Part shown: one piece after another, positions 1 to 12,500 of the stretch
Numbering within the stretch: position 1 is the stretch's first letter
How the letters are laid out: the number at the start of each line of letters is the position of its first letter
From: Klebsormidium nitens
Taxonomy: Eukaryota; Streptophyta; Klebsormidiophyceae; Klebsormidiales; Klebsormidiaceae
Direction of reading: 5' to 3'
DNA length: 64,000 nt
Assembly (NCBI GenBank): GCA_000708835.1
Contig: DF236957.1
Location: 310,001-374,000, forward strand
Translations under genes and position numbers: made by a program
Notes under the pieces: generated by a model
Database searches by the model: none
What the model saw: the letters and a program-made list of their open reading frames with translations, nothing else
What the model was told of the DNA's origin: nothing

Positions 1-375
1 CAAGTTCCTGCTGTGAAGTTTGCAAACCAGTTTGTCTTGGATCACGAGACTTCTGCTATGAAATGGAATGAAGGGCCACCTTGCTTCATTGACATGCCCC
101 CATGATCCAGGGCCAATTGACAACTCTGTTCTTGCTGATGGTTTATGGGACTGCAGTGAGTCTTAATTTGCTCTGCCCAAGGATTTCTCTTGCGAAGAAC
201 TTTGCAGCGGCAAGGCAGGCGGTTGGCAGGTTGACCAGATCCCAAGTGTACTGAAGAAAAGAGTTTGTTTTCACATTCCTTGTGTTCCACAGCCTCTTTC
301 ACTAAGAAGGCATGGCATGACTGACTTCTCAAGTTCCATAAGTACCCGTAGACAGCCTTTACTCTGCTGCAGGGC
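1..375. other. 5' flank of the DMT transporter gene
   Basis: I see no convincing coding exon here. The reading frame of the transporter opens just downstream at an ATG at 376. A pyrimidine-rich stretch with CTGCAG at about 368-373 could be an acceptor, so a 5' UTR exon or an extra N-terminal exon upstream cannot be excluded. The long open frame on the opposite strand (42-524) has no conserved motif and reads like chance. Confidence 0.3.
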
Positions 376-3300
376 ATGCATACAGGGGAGCTCCATGGCG
401 TCAAGTCCCATCCAGATCTTGGAGATTTGCACCACTTCAGCGCCCCAAGCGGGGAGCTTGGCAGGCTCTTAAAACCAGTGCTTTGGATCTGGGGCGGGTC
501 GAAGCACTCTGGAGTGGCGTGCATGGCTCTGTCCAGCCTGGCTTACAGTGTCATGGGCCTGGCGGTCAAACTTTTAGCAGGTGGGGCGGGACCTTCCTCT
601 TCTGCTCTTCTTTGACTGAGATTCCGTTCCTTTAATCGCCAAAATCCGTGTTTTGTCAGATTGTTTGAGGTTGAGTTCGTTGGTCAGATGTTTGCGTCCT
701 TGCAGGTCAAAAGCTAAGCAAGTAAAGTTGCACTGGCTTTGAGAGGTTGAGATGCAGAATCTGAAGCTTGGTTTTGGGATATCCATTGAGTTGGTTCAGA
801 CTTCCTTCTATTGAGGGACGTCGTACAGACAATCCGTAACAATGTCATGTATCCATGCGTATGCGCCCTTTTTGTAGGCAGAGACTCAAGCACGCATCTG
901 AATCTTCATGACGAACTCTCAGCTTTTTTCTGCAGGGGCCAAAATACCATCTTCCGAAACTGTCCTGGTCCGATGTGCAATCATTGCGCTCTTGTCAGGC
1001 TACGGGCTTCAGAAACAGAAGCACCCCCTGTTAGGCTCACCAGGGGTTCGACACCTGGTCCTAGCAAGGGCGATCATTGGCTTCTTCGCACTGTCCGCGT
1101 TCTTTTATAGGTCAGTGCCCTCAAAGCTGGTTTTCGTTGTTGGCATCAATCGCTGGCTTTTGTATGCACAGATTGTCCGACCCGTTCCGCTTGTCCTCCC
1201 CTCTGGTGGCCTTACTGCATAGAGAAGCTTATCTTAGCTAGAGGAGCAGTTGCTTCGCCAATTTGGCAAAAGCATCGACTTTCATTCCTTCTGTCATCCA
1301 TTCGTTTTGATCCGTTCGCCGAAAGCCCCCGCATGCTAGTGTACTTGGATGCTTGGAAGGTGGAAGGATTTTAATCAATGGTCGAAGACTTCGCATCAAA
1401 TATGTAAGCATTTTCCTAAGATGTACACGCACCGGACTGGACATAGTGGACCGCAGACAAGATCATATTGTTTCATATTTCGCACCTCTCTTCACGCAGT
1501 ATACAGGCCCTTCCGCTGCGCGACGCCACGGTGCTTAATTTCACGATGCCCGTAATGACGGCCATGATGGCTGCGGTCTTTCTGGGGGAGGCTTGGGGGA
1601 GCAGGGAGGTAGCGGGTAAGCTATGCGCACACTCATAAGCGTTGAGTCGTGGGATGTAAGCGAACAAGCACAGAGAAAGTTACGCTTGGTTTGCAACTTC
1701 CTCTTCAGGAAGCAAGAAGATTGAAACTGGATCAGGAAGTCTTCTGATTGGCGGCTCGTTTCGTGAACGATCTCAAGAAGATTGCGGTTGCCGACAGGGG
1801 AACCTTTTGATCATATGGCTGTGCTTGAGACGTCGAAGGATTGCAGGTACGATATGCAGCCTGGTGGGAGTACTGCTGGTGACGCAGCCAGACATTCTGT
1901 TTGGGAGTGAGTTACAACGCTTTCAATTTGACGTTCTAATTTTTGCATCTGTTTTCTTAGATCAATGGGACGCAGTCTTCGAATTATTGACTCTTACGAG
2001 AGTCCGGAACTCGCATCTCGCAACCTGCATAAAGGGAGGATCACGAGACATGACAGTTGCGTGGAGTGAGGGTTGAGGGGTTGCGTTGGACAATGACACT
2101 TCGAAAAGCGTTTCTTCGATCCAGTGTTGGAAAGTGACGTCAGATTTGGACCAATACTTGCGGGCCAAAGAGGATTCATCGATCAGAAGGACTGAATCGT
2201 GCACTTGCAACTGTAGTTCACGGTCAATAAAATGGATCGAAATTGAGATCAACAACAGTGCAGCCACCGTTCTTCAACACCGCTATCAATTCACTGCATT
2301 GTCTACCATCCGCACAGAACCGAAACTCTTACAAGGTGCGAACGAACGGAAGGGCAGCGAGGAGACGCTGGGGGTGTTTATGGCGATCGGGGGGTCTGCT
2401 TTGGGGGCAGCCTCGTACATCGTCTTGAGAGTCGTAGGGAAGACCGGAGAACCCCCGCTGTGAGGCCCCTCGACCTTTTGAAGAGCAGAAAACCACGAAG
2501 CCCTAAAACCTTCCGTTCCGAGAGTCCTAAGATTCTACGCATTTAAACTCTCGAACTGCGGCAGGCCTTTGGGAAACAGAGTTGGCTTCCCGTCGAATCA
2601 TTGGTACTTACATTAACGACACTTGAATGTAAGGTCCGGCGCAAACCCCCTTTTCCGTTGTTGACAAAGCTTGAACGTTCTCGGATGCGTAAGATGCAGG
2701 AAATGTAGGTTAGCGTGGGCGTTGGTCTGGCTCTCAGATATGGGAAAAGAGTCGCATTTGCGATCCGCTGAAGTTACTGCTCGCAACCTCGCAGAGTATG
2801 CGTCTTTGCGTTTGCGGCCTTCTCCGCCCCGATGGCAGCCGTGGGTATGCTTTTCCAGGTGGGAGACGGCCGCTTTCCCCTGCCGATGAATCGTTCCTCC
2901 ACTTATAAGTCTTCTCCTCGAGAGGTCGTCAATTACAAAGATTCGTTCGAACGGTCGTCCCTCAAAGGTGTTCCTGGATTCGAGTCACCTTGACATTGGT
3001 GCGGGATCTGATTTTTGGGTGACTCAGCTCCTGTAAGCCGCTTACATCTGCTGCGAACAATTATCTGGACGCGTCTTAAGGGCTGATCAGTTGCGCGGTT
3101 GCTACCGGCAGATTCTAGATTAAAGATTATTTCGCTAGTCGTTCAAGAGCCTGGGCTCCTGCTCTTTAGCTGCCCGTCATGTGCTGCAAGAGGAGCAAGC
3201 GTGCGTTGCTTACAGAAAGGCAGCCGATAAAATCGCCGTCCTCCTTAGGTCTGGCAAGTCGCGTTTGAAGTGTCAGCTTCATGCTCACGCTCCCCATAGC

Positions 3301-4380
3301 AGCCGGATGACATGCCTTTGAAGTTCCAAGTGCTGGCTCAGCAGGTGTGGAAGCCGTTTCGCCATTCTGACTGGGTTTTTGTATTGCTCTGATCAGACTT
3401 TCTCCGCTTCGTGCAGCCCTTCGCGGTACCTTCTGCTTGGGAGTGGTTCGAGTTGGTAGTCGTGGGCCTCAGCGCTTTCGCTGCACAGGCAAGCTGACGT
3501 TTTGGTTACCCCGCAATGACCTCACTATCTTGACTACGAAGGCAGGCTTGAGACGACAGAATCCAAGAAGCTGACGCATGTCTCTTGAATGAACGCGGTC
3601 AGCTCACATTCCTCAAGAAGATCAGGCCTGAAACGGTTGAGCTCTTTCACGGGATTTACAATAGGTTGGGTTGCGGAGCGGGTAAAGTTTAAGGCTAAAT
3701 TTGCAGCGTCTTGTTATTCCTTTCATGCTTATTGTTCCTGACCAAAAGCTCATCGGATTGACCGTTCGCACCCTTCTCGCAGGTTCTGCTGAACCGGGGC
3801 CTGCAACTAGAAAAGGCGTCCAAAGCGACGGCGATACAGTACGTCAAGGTACGTCTTCAAAGCAGCGCATACTTTGATGCTCATCGTATGAAGTTGACTG
3901 AGTTGTACGGTTCGTTTCACAAAGTCATGCTTCCGTTTGACCGGAAGCATGACCCACGAGAACCGAGACGGCACGGTTCCACATGCAGATGACCCCACCG
4001 TACTTTTCGGGTGTGCTGGGGCCGCTTGTGCATTGCGTGTGTATGGGTTTTTGCAGAGCCTTTCAGTATCAAATGAATAAAGTGCTTGCTTCCAGACTCG
4101 TCCGTGGACTGGTGATTCAGCAGGGCTATGAATGCTGCTGGTTCACTGAAAGCAAGATAAACGCTCTTCAGTGATTTTTGTAACGCTTGTTTTCCAGAGT
4201 GCAATCTGCAGAGAGCAAAGGATTGGACTAAGGAACTGACTTGGATCTTTTGTACAGATCCTGGTGACGTACTTGTTCGGCGTCATCTTCCTCCACGAGG
4301 TACCGTCCTTTTTAGGTGTCGTCGGCGCTTGCCTCATCGCGGCGAGCGCTGCCTTCGTAACTCTCGGCGCAGGGCATTAG
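376..4380 (+). CDS. EamA/DMT-family 10-TM membrane transporter, nine exons
   Basis: Exons by splice sites and phase: 376-580, 936-1110, 1500-1615, 1847-1906, 2318-2459, 2795-2858, 3417-3488, 3783-3848, 4258-4380. All phases join into 340 residues ending in TAG, the normal size for a ten-helix drug/metabolite transporter (EamA domain, solute carrier 35-like). The first helix reads SGVACMALSSLAYSVMGLAV. The first EamA repeat ends with SIQALPLRDATVLNFTMPV and a short acidic turn FLGEAW; the second ends with KATAIQYVKILVTYLFGVIF and a final helix. Members move small metabolites across organelle or plasma membranes; substrate cannot be told from sequence. Intron 7 (after 3488) has a GC donor (CACAG|GCAAGC). 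The start at 376 is the first in-frame ATG of exon 1 and gives a 45-residue hydrophilic lead; an upstream start exon is possible. No exon-edge repeats were seen in its introns. Confidence 0.85.
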
Positions 4381-4605
4381 CTCGGGGTATCTTATTGAAA
4401 AACGTGAAAATCCGGGGATTGGTGGGAAGTAGCGACGAGAGAAGTTGTTACTTTTGGACTTCACTGCACGCAAAGTCTTGCTTTGGGAGGTACACTGCTT
4501 TTGTAAGATAGATTGAGTTCCGTTGGACAAGCTTGCTGGAATAGTGAGAGAGCCACAGACATCAGGTAATTAAGTCGATGAATGTGCAAGACATACAGCT
4601 CCAAA

Positions 4606-4735
4606 CCTGCCAGTGGGTTTCACGTGCTCCGAGCATGATTCCTGATCTTGGACCGTCTGATCGCGACAAGGAAGGCATCGAACGGCTCAAGATCGAGAAC
4701 CATGCTCGGAGAAACTGGAACCCCAGTGCAGATCT
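4606..4735 (+). ncRNA. Long imperfect foldback, miRNA-precursor-like
   Basis: The arm 4627-4650 (CTCCGAGCATGATTCCTGATC...) is the reverse complement of 4688-4711 with only three mismatches in 24. The loop of about 37 nt also pairs partly (GACCGTCTGAT against the complement of ATCGAACGGCT), and pairing extends outward on both sides for about 20 nt with mismatches. The whole folds as one hairpin of about 105-130 nt in intergenic DNA. That shape suits a plant-type miRNA precursor or a small MITE remnant. No target was sought. The open frames on both strands here are a by-product of the symmetry. Confidence 0.4.
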
Positions 4736-6504
4736 GATGCAAACAGCCGCAACGCCGATAAGCCCAGCCGCGCCGATCGGAAGAAGCGGCCGGCCTCCAA
4801 AAGCAAAGTCGGAGGTATGGCATCAATTGTCGTTTTCAGAAACGCCAAACGCCTATGATCTGGGTCCTATGCAGCATGCAGCAGAGCCAATGCAAAGTTT
4901 GTGATTGTCAAGTCTAGGCGAAATCAGTGCCAGCTGTCACTGACATCCCAGAGTGCGCGAATGATCGGTTTCCTTTTGCCCCTGCGCAAAAATGTACGTG
5001 CCCCTATTCATTGAACGACAGGATGTCCGACTCTTGACACACTAGCGCGTCCGCCTGCCATGTATGCTTCAATTCAAGGCATTGAGAATATGCCATTTCA
5101 ATCACGCGCGCTGGTGACTCACAGCTAACTCTTAATTGGACGGACTCAGATGCGTTCGCAGTTTTAGCACTCATACGATCCATGCGCTTGCAATCAGTTT
5201 TAGGACTCGACCCGGCCGGGTTACTATATACTCATGAGAAAAACTTGAAGCAAACCTGGCGGGCCTCAACTTTAGCAGCGGCGGATGCATGGCTGCTTGG
5301 ATCGATCTGCAACCGTACGTCCTTGATTTGAAACAGATCAGACATGACTACGGATGCGCCATGACAAACAACATGGCCTCGCATGTTGGCTATTTATAGC
5401 AAATTGCATGAAACAACATTTCCGGCATGAGGTCGATTAATCTTGCAAGCTAATCACTCGCTGGACGGTCGATGATGGATTAAATCGTGTTAGCGCACAC
5501 TACCTAACCGTGATCGAGTACATATCGTACACGGACGGCTAAGTGAACTTACAGACGCAATCACCAATTTACTTGCATGATTTTTCTCTTGGTATGCAAG
5601 TATTCATTGTACTAAAGGACAGCTAAAAGGACTCAATCCCCTCTGCAGATAAGAAACTGTCACACGAGTACCTTGCCGCACTGCAGATTCGTGAAGAATG
5701 CGTCCACTGCTGATTGTAGTCGATGACAGATTTTAACAATTGAAACTGGCGTGTCAGTGAGGACTTCTGAATGTTTATCCGCCCCCAAACTTTGCAAAAG
5801 GGAATTTGATTGTCCAGAAATGCATCTCTAGGTTGAAACAATCTGGAATAGTCTACGAAAGATCAAGTATGCGCGCGCTTTCCTATCCTTACAAACTCGA
5901 AATTCGTCTCGAAACAAATGTGGCTAGCTAGCGTCCTACTTCCTACCGCAGTATGCTCGTACTACAGACTCTCACCGTCGTCAAATCCACACCCTCCACT
6001 CTTTGCCGTTAAGGAAACAATCCTCGTCCGGGGCACATCGTCCGTGCTCATTTACAACTCTTTGGTCCCTCAATTATCGCTTTCTTCCGTTAGGGTCAGA
6101 TTTCCGATCCCTGCGCTCAAACTATGTACTGAGGCGACTCGCCTACATTCAACTCGTGTCATTATCATCTCTTTCACGACTTTCCTTCCAAGCAGCCTCT
6201 TAACACGAAGCTTTTCTCGCAAATCTAAGCGACCAAACTAAATTTCTCCCTCGGGCAACCGCTGTGGATCTTATTCCGTATGTACACAATAGATCCAACA
6301 CTCAAGCTGAACCAAAGTCGACTTTTCGTAGACTTTTCTGTTCGCGTTCCAAATCCTCTGTTGCCTTTGCCCCATGACAAGTCAAACATCGCCAGATTTG
6401 ATGTGCGCCCCGATCCTTCTCATCCAACTTCGCATGCATCCAACGTTCGACAATTGGCACCCCCCCCGCGCAACAAATTACCCCTGTGAACCGAATCCCC
6501 CTTT
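4736..6504. other. Intergenic region between transporter and ABCB 3' end
   Basis: No exon with coding character was found on either strand. The last 600 bases (5900-6500) are pyrimidine-rich on the plus strand and are probably the 3' UTR and terminator region of the ABCB gene, which ends at 6505. No clear transposon termini were seen. Confidence 0.4.
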
Positions 6505-9500
6505 TCACGACGTCGATGCATCACTCAGCAGCACAAGATTCCGATACGCGCCCCCCTCCTTCTCCTCTAACTCCGCATGCGTTCCCTGCTCCACGATTCG
6601 CCCCCCTTTGACCACCATGATTTTGTGCGCGTTCCGAATGGTCGTGAGCCGGTGCGCGATCACGATCGTGGTGCGCCCTTTCATGATGCGGTTCAGCGCT
6701 TCTTGGACCAACCGCTCCGACTCGGCGTCCAGCGCACTGGTCGCCTCATCGAGCAGCAAACTGCGCAAAAGAAGAAGAGAGAATTAGCACTTTCGGCGAC
6801 CAGAGTAAGTGGAAAACCTTTCTCAATCAGCGCGTTTTGGAACAGGCGCTCCAACTCGGCGTCCAGCGCGTTGGTCGCCACATCGAGCAACAATCTGCGG
6901 TGAACAAAGGGGGAGAAGCACGTATTTCGGGCGACCAAAACGGTTCGATACAGGTTTACGTGTAGGATCGTTCACTGGCAAATCTTCAGTGCCTCTTGAC
7001 CGGGCCGTCCGACTCGGCGTAAAGCGCTGATCGGCTCGTCCAGCAGCGTCTGTAGCAGAACTTACTGGGCAGCCGACGGGTACTAGAGACTTCTATCGAG
7101 TTTCGCATGGTATCGCCTCGTCGCACTACTTTTACGTTAAAATATGATCTTGAGGACAAAGGGCTCGGGGCCATGTGAAGGTGTGAAATCTTTCAGAGCG
7201 GAGCGTTTTGCGAAGGCATCGCCGCATCAAAGGCACATATATTCTGGACTTTGTGGCTAAGGGAATGCACAATGATTGTTGAAACCATGAAAATCCAAGG
7301 CTTTCAATGTGTTTCAAGCATCGTCCAAGGTTGAATCGAGCTGAAAGAGTATGAAAAAGTGCCGCTCACATGCGCGGGTCCTTGAGCATGGCCCGTGCGA
7401 TGGCGACCCGCTGCTTCTGACCGCCGGACAGCTGGACGCCGCGCTCGCCCACCTGCAAAAATTTCGATCTGTTAGGTCTCTGGTAAAACTCATTACTCTC
7501 AGACTTCAATTCTCCCTTCTCACTATTTGAGATCAATTTTCCCTTCTCACTATTCTCAAATCCTCTGAACCAGAACATCAGCCCAGGCGAAGTTGTCTTT
7601 CTCAAGGTACTCTTCATAAACCCAACTCTCGCTCCTACGAGATCCTGACTAAAACCCAAGGAACACCTTCGTGCGAAACCAGAGACGAAGCTCGATCAGA
7701 TCTCCCCCCTAGCTCGCGGAGTGAATTCCTGGTACCAAGAAAGGAAAGTTGAAAACCATCTCAAGGACATTGAGGACACACAGACCGAAACATGTACCAA
7801 CCTGCGTATCCAGCCCCTGCGGCAGCGCGCTGATGAAGCCCCACGCGTTGGCCGCGCGCGCGGCTGCCTCGATCTCCTCATCGGTGGCGCGGTCTTTTCC
7901 GTACGTAATGTTGTCGCGAATGGACAGCGCGAAGAGGTTCGGCTCCTGGCTCACCAGGCCCATGTTCTGGCGGAGGGACTTGAGCTGTAGAAGACAAGTT
8001 TTGAGCGGTTAGTAGTGGCAACTCGCGGATCTTTAGTAATCAGTACGCGATGTTGCAGCACATCGACAGAAACATCGATTTTCATTTTCCCAATCATCAG
8101 GCCATGATCTGTTGGAGCGACCTGAGCTGTAGGCAAGCAGAAGATAGCAATTGCTAAGGGATCACTTCAAATCGTTGGTGAGCAGTCCTTGCCGGGGCTG
8201 CTGTCGTCGTGGATCAAGCGCACGACAAGCTTCCCTGTGACGAGACGCAAAATTTGACGGACAACTCGACCTTTCAAAGGAGACGGGTTAAACCGTCAAA
8301 CTAGAAACATCTTGGTGTAAATGAGGCCTTCCCATACCCTCAGCGCAGAAGCCGCTACTACATAGACAAAGGCAGCGCCGCAATTAGAATGGAATCCGGG
8401 CGGTCAAAAGGTGAATGTAAGTCGAAGACGCTCGCCACTTTGACAAAAGTCTGGCCACCAGTCGTAACGCGCGTTCAATGAGTGTCAGAGTTGAAACTAT
8501 CTGGCGAACCCACTTCCGGCACTAGGCAGCTGCAAACTCGTTCGCATATCCCCGATACATCACCGAACCCAGCATAAACCCTGAACCCAGCATAAGCTTT
8601 GTCAATATGCCCTAGAACGGCGCATAACAAAAAGCTCCTCACCTGATACTTCCTAACGTCCAAGCCGTCGATCATGACGGTCCCGCCTTGCGGATCGTAG
8701 AAGCGCTCCACGAGAGAGATAACCGTCGACTTGCCGGAGCCGCTCTCGCCCACCAGAGCGACTGTCTGCCCAGGGGACACGTCGAACGTCATCTTGTTGA
8801 AAACCTGGACGTGGGGGCGGGACGGGTACGCGAAGTCGACGTCCCTGCAATAACAGATGTAAATCAAAGGAGCAGGCGCGAGAAAATAACCGAGACGATT
8901 CAAAGACATTGCGATTGAAAAAGGAAAAACGAGAGTCGTCCATTTAGGACTATCTAGCCGGGGGGGCGAAAAGGAAACGCGAGGTGTCCGTCTCTGCAGG
9001 AACGAGAGTCTATCCGGTGTTCCTCCTCAGAAACCCTTTTGAACAACAGTACGAACATCTTGTACTTGGCGACAGACAAGCTTGAATGTGCGCGGTACCG
9101 TTGAATGTGACGTGAAGACAAGCCGGGAAGATGTCAGAATCGACTCCTCGCTCTTCTCAACCGTATCAGGATACGCTCGAACGTGTCGAAAATTGACGTG
9201 TCATTTGTTTGTTTCCGCGACTCGATTTTCAGTTTATCTTGAGATATGGATGGAAAAATGAGTTTCAGTTTTCAATTGCCTCCCATTTCAGGTAAAGGCA
9301 GTAATTCTTTCCAAGCCTTCAACCTTGTTATCCCTGCTGTCACGTGTCTAACCTCGGAATCGCTGTAGAACCGGGATCCAGAACCCAGGCACCCTCAAAT
9401 CCTGAAGCTCTATAGGAGCACGGACCCGTTGACCTTTACCTGAAGGCGATGCTCCCCTCCAGCCGCTCCACCTTCTTCCCGCTGACGTCATCCGCGTCCA

Positions 9501-12500
9501 CGGCGGGCTTGCGGTCCAGCACCGCGAAGATCGACTGCACGGCGGCCTTCGCCTTGCCGATGTCGGGCGCCATCGCGGTGCCCTGCGCGACGCCCTGCGC
9601 GCTCAGCGCAATCGCGAAGAACACCTGCGAGGTTTAAAGGAGGGTGTGAGATGGTTTTGAAACGTTTTTGAGAAGGTTTCGAAACCGCCATTCACTTGTA
9701 CGTGACGATCGGCGTGCTGTAGTGATCAAACGAGACACCGCGCTGCCCTGTGCGATCAAGAAGAAGACCTGCGGAGCGCTCACAAGCTGTAAAGTGATTC
9801 AAAATAATTTTAGCGTCCATTATTGTCAGCAAACAACGAGGATGGACTAGGCCGAATCGTGTGAATTGCTCACTGGGAAGACATTCTCGAAGGTGGTGGT
9901 TCCGTCCACGGCGGGTGGCCTTACATGTCAAATGCTGAATCTCTAAGAGCGGTTTGAGAGGCGGAAGGAAATGTTTTGGAATCGCTCACTTGGAAAAACA
10001 GTCTGAAAGCGGTGCATCCGTCCTAACCAGTGTCGCCCCGTACCAGAGGTTCGAATCTTGACACAGCGTTTGAAAAAGCGGATCAGCCTAGATGTAGATA
10101 TGAGAAGTAAAGAGCGCTCACTTGGAAAACGTTCTGGAAGGTGGTGCTTCCGTCCCTAACCAGAGTTCCCCCGTACCAAAAGGCCAGACTGTAGACAGCG
10201 TATGACACAAACTGGTTGAAGCCCAAAGCCGCGCCGTTAATCTGGGACCTTTTCACACCCTCCTTCTGCGGCCCCGCCGTCTGCAGACAAAACGGACATC
10301 GTCACTGTGCATATGGGGTTCTGGCTTGACTGTCGCAGAGAAGGAAACAGTTGTCGAAGTTGGGGAGGCACTTTGCCCAAATATGCCCTTTCAGCGTCTG
10401 CGCAACACCAAGCGCTGAATATTGGCATAGCTACATTTAACGACAAGATATTACCTTCGATCCAAGACGCGCATAGCTTGGAATTTTCAGTCATTTGACT
10501 TCCCCTCAACCGGGACAGAGCAGCACCTGACCGCACCAACCATTCTTGAAGCTTCGTCCTTCATGATTTTGAACTGTGCGACATCAGTCGCGGCAACCTG
10601 GCGGAGCAGAAGCACGCCATCACAACCGTCCACGTGGACAATCGGACGGGCGAGATTGGCTCACCCGCGCGTCGTAGAGGTCCATGACGTGCTGCTCCGC
10701 GCCGAAGGCGGCGACCGTACGGATGTTTCCCGTCGCGTCGTTTGCCACCTGGCTAGCGCCCTCGTACATAACCTTGGCTTTCTGAGAGGAGCCCTTCAAG
10801 ATGTAGATCTGCAAGAACAACAAAGGTGGTTTTGGCGAAGAATCGCGGAGAACTTGCTCTGCTTATAGGATGTGTTAATTGAGGACTTGCTACGTGCAGT
10901 CGGATCATCCACTGAAGTTCGCAAACACACACTCATAACCCGACAACGGACCTCAGACTCGCGGACAGCACGTGGCCTAAACTTTCTGAATAAACAGTAG
11001 CGCAAAATCAGAGAAATAGCAAGAAAACTTGGCCGCCAAAACTCTTCCTGTCAGAAGCGCAGTGATCATTTCCAAGTGAAACGATGTGCGCTGTTTTTTG
11101 CCGGGCTGACACGGCGCCCTCGCAGCCCTAGCCTTTTCAGCAAAACTGTGAGACAAGGTATCCAACAGGGAATCGGAGCAAAACATACATTGCCGGTCAG
11201 GCACGGAACATGCGTTCGTGGGCCGAAACGGAAGACGAAAAAACTCCGATAATGGCCCTCGAGTTGATCGGCAGGGGGCTTTCAATCATCAGTCGATTTC
11301 AACCCTCAGAAGGGCAACATATACGCACCTGGCAGTAGCCCGACAGGATCAGGAGCGGCATGACCGAGAGCACGACAAGCGTCAGCTTCCAGTTGGCCAG
11401 GAACGCGATGACGAAACCAATGATGAGCGTGATGCCATTCTGCGTCAGAAGCGCCAGCTGGTCGCCCACGATGCCCTTCACCCCGGACGCGTCGTTCTCG
11501 AGGCGGGAGCCGACCGCGCCTGTGGAATTCTTTTCGTCGTCGAACCTGGGGAGGGAAAGCGTACGCGAGTGAGCTTCGACGGACAAGTATTGGCAACGGT
11601 TGGGGGAATTTGACGTCGTCGGACCTGGGCTGGAACGGACAGGGAAAAGCTTCGACAAATGAGTGAAACGACGACAGCTTGTCGCTTACAAGTTCTTCCC
11701 TACATGCGTCGCCATTGAGTTCTCGTTGTCGGCAGACCTCGACAATGAGACACTAGAACCTGAAGGAGGGGTTAAATACAGCAGTCCATCTGTTTCGTAT
11801 GAAACCTACTGAAACCTCTTCCAAATACCCCGAGAATCGAAAACAATGATGCTCCTCCAAAAACCAAATGGGCGGCACAACGGGGAGGGGAAGAAACAAG
11901 ACTCCCGAAAAAAAATGAAAGACCAGCGCAAGCGCAAGCTCACCACGCAACGTCCTGGCGCAGCACCGCCTTGAACGTCAGGTGGCGCACCCGCCGGATC
12001 AGCCGCTCGCCCATGACACCGAACAGCGCGTATTGCAAATTCAGCAACACGAAGCTGAGAATTGCGAGCATGAGAAACATGCCCGCCCAGAAGTCCGCCT
12101 TCTTCTTCATCGCGCTTAGGTCCGGGTTGTAGAACACGTTGATGATGCGCGAGAGGAGCAGCGCAAAAATGGGCATGATCGCGCCGTTGCAGCCGGTGAC
12201 AATGACGCCAGCAAGCGCGATGAGCCACTCGGGTCGGGCGAGCCGCGCGAGGCGGCCAAGCGGGATGCTCGGAGCCTGCGGAAAACGGGGGGAGTGGTGT
12301 AAATTTCTAGAGGGGCACTGTTCAAAAGCCATACAACACGCACACAACTCGTCTCACGTGACCAAGACTTCGATCTTAACGAGCACAAACTCAAGCGGAG
12401 TAGGATTACTATATCTTGATTACATCAGAATACAATGGGCGCCTTTCCCTGACCGAGCGTTCCTGCAAAAGTTCGCTACCCTTAACCAGAGAGTGACCAG

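Noticed and set aside
42-524. Long minus-strand open frame overlapping DMT exon 1
   Set aside because: It has no domain and no splice partners, and it overlaps a well-supported exon on the other strand.
1021-1080. tRNA T-arm-like sequence (GGGGTTCGACACCTGG)
   Set aside because: It lies inside DMT exon 2, which is fixed by phase, and no cloverleaf can be completed.
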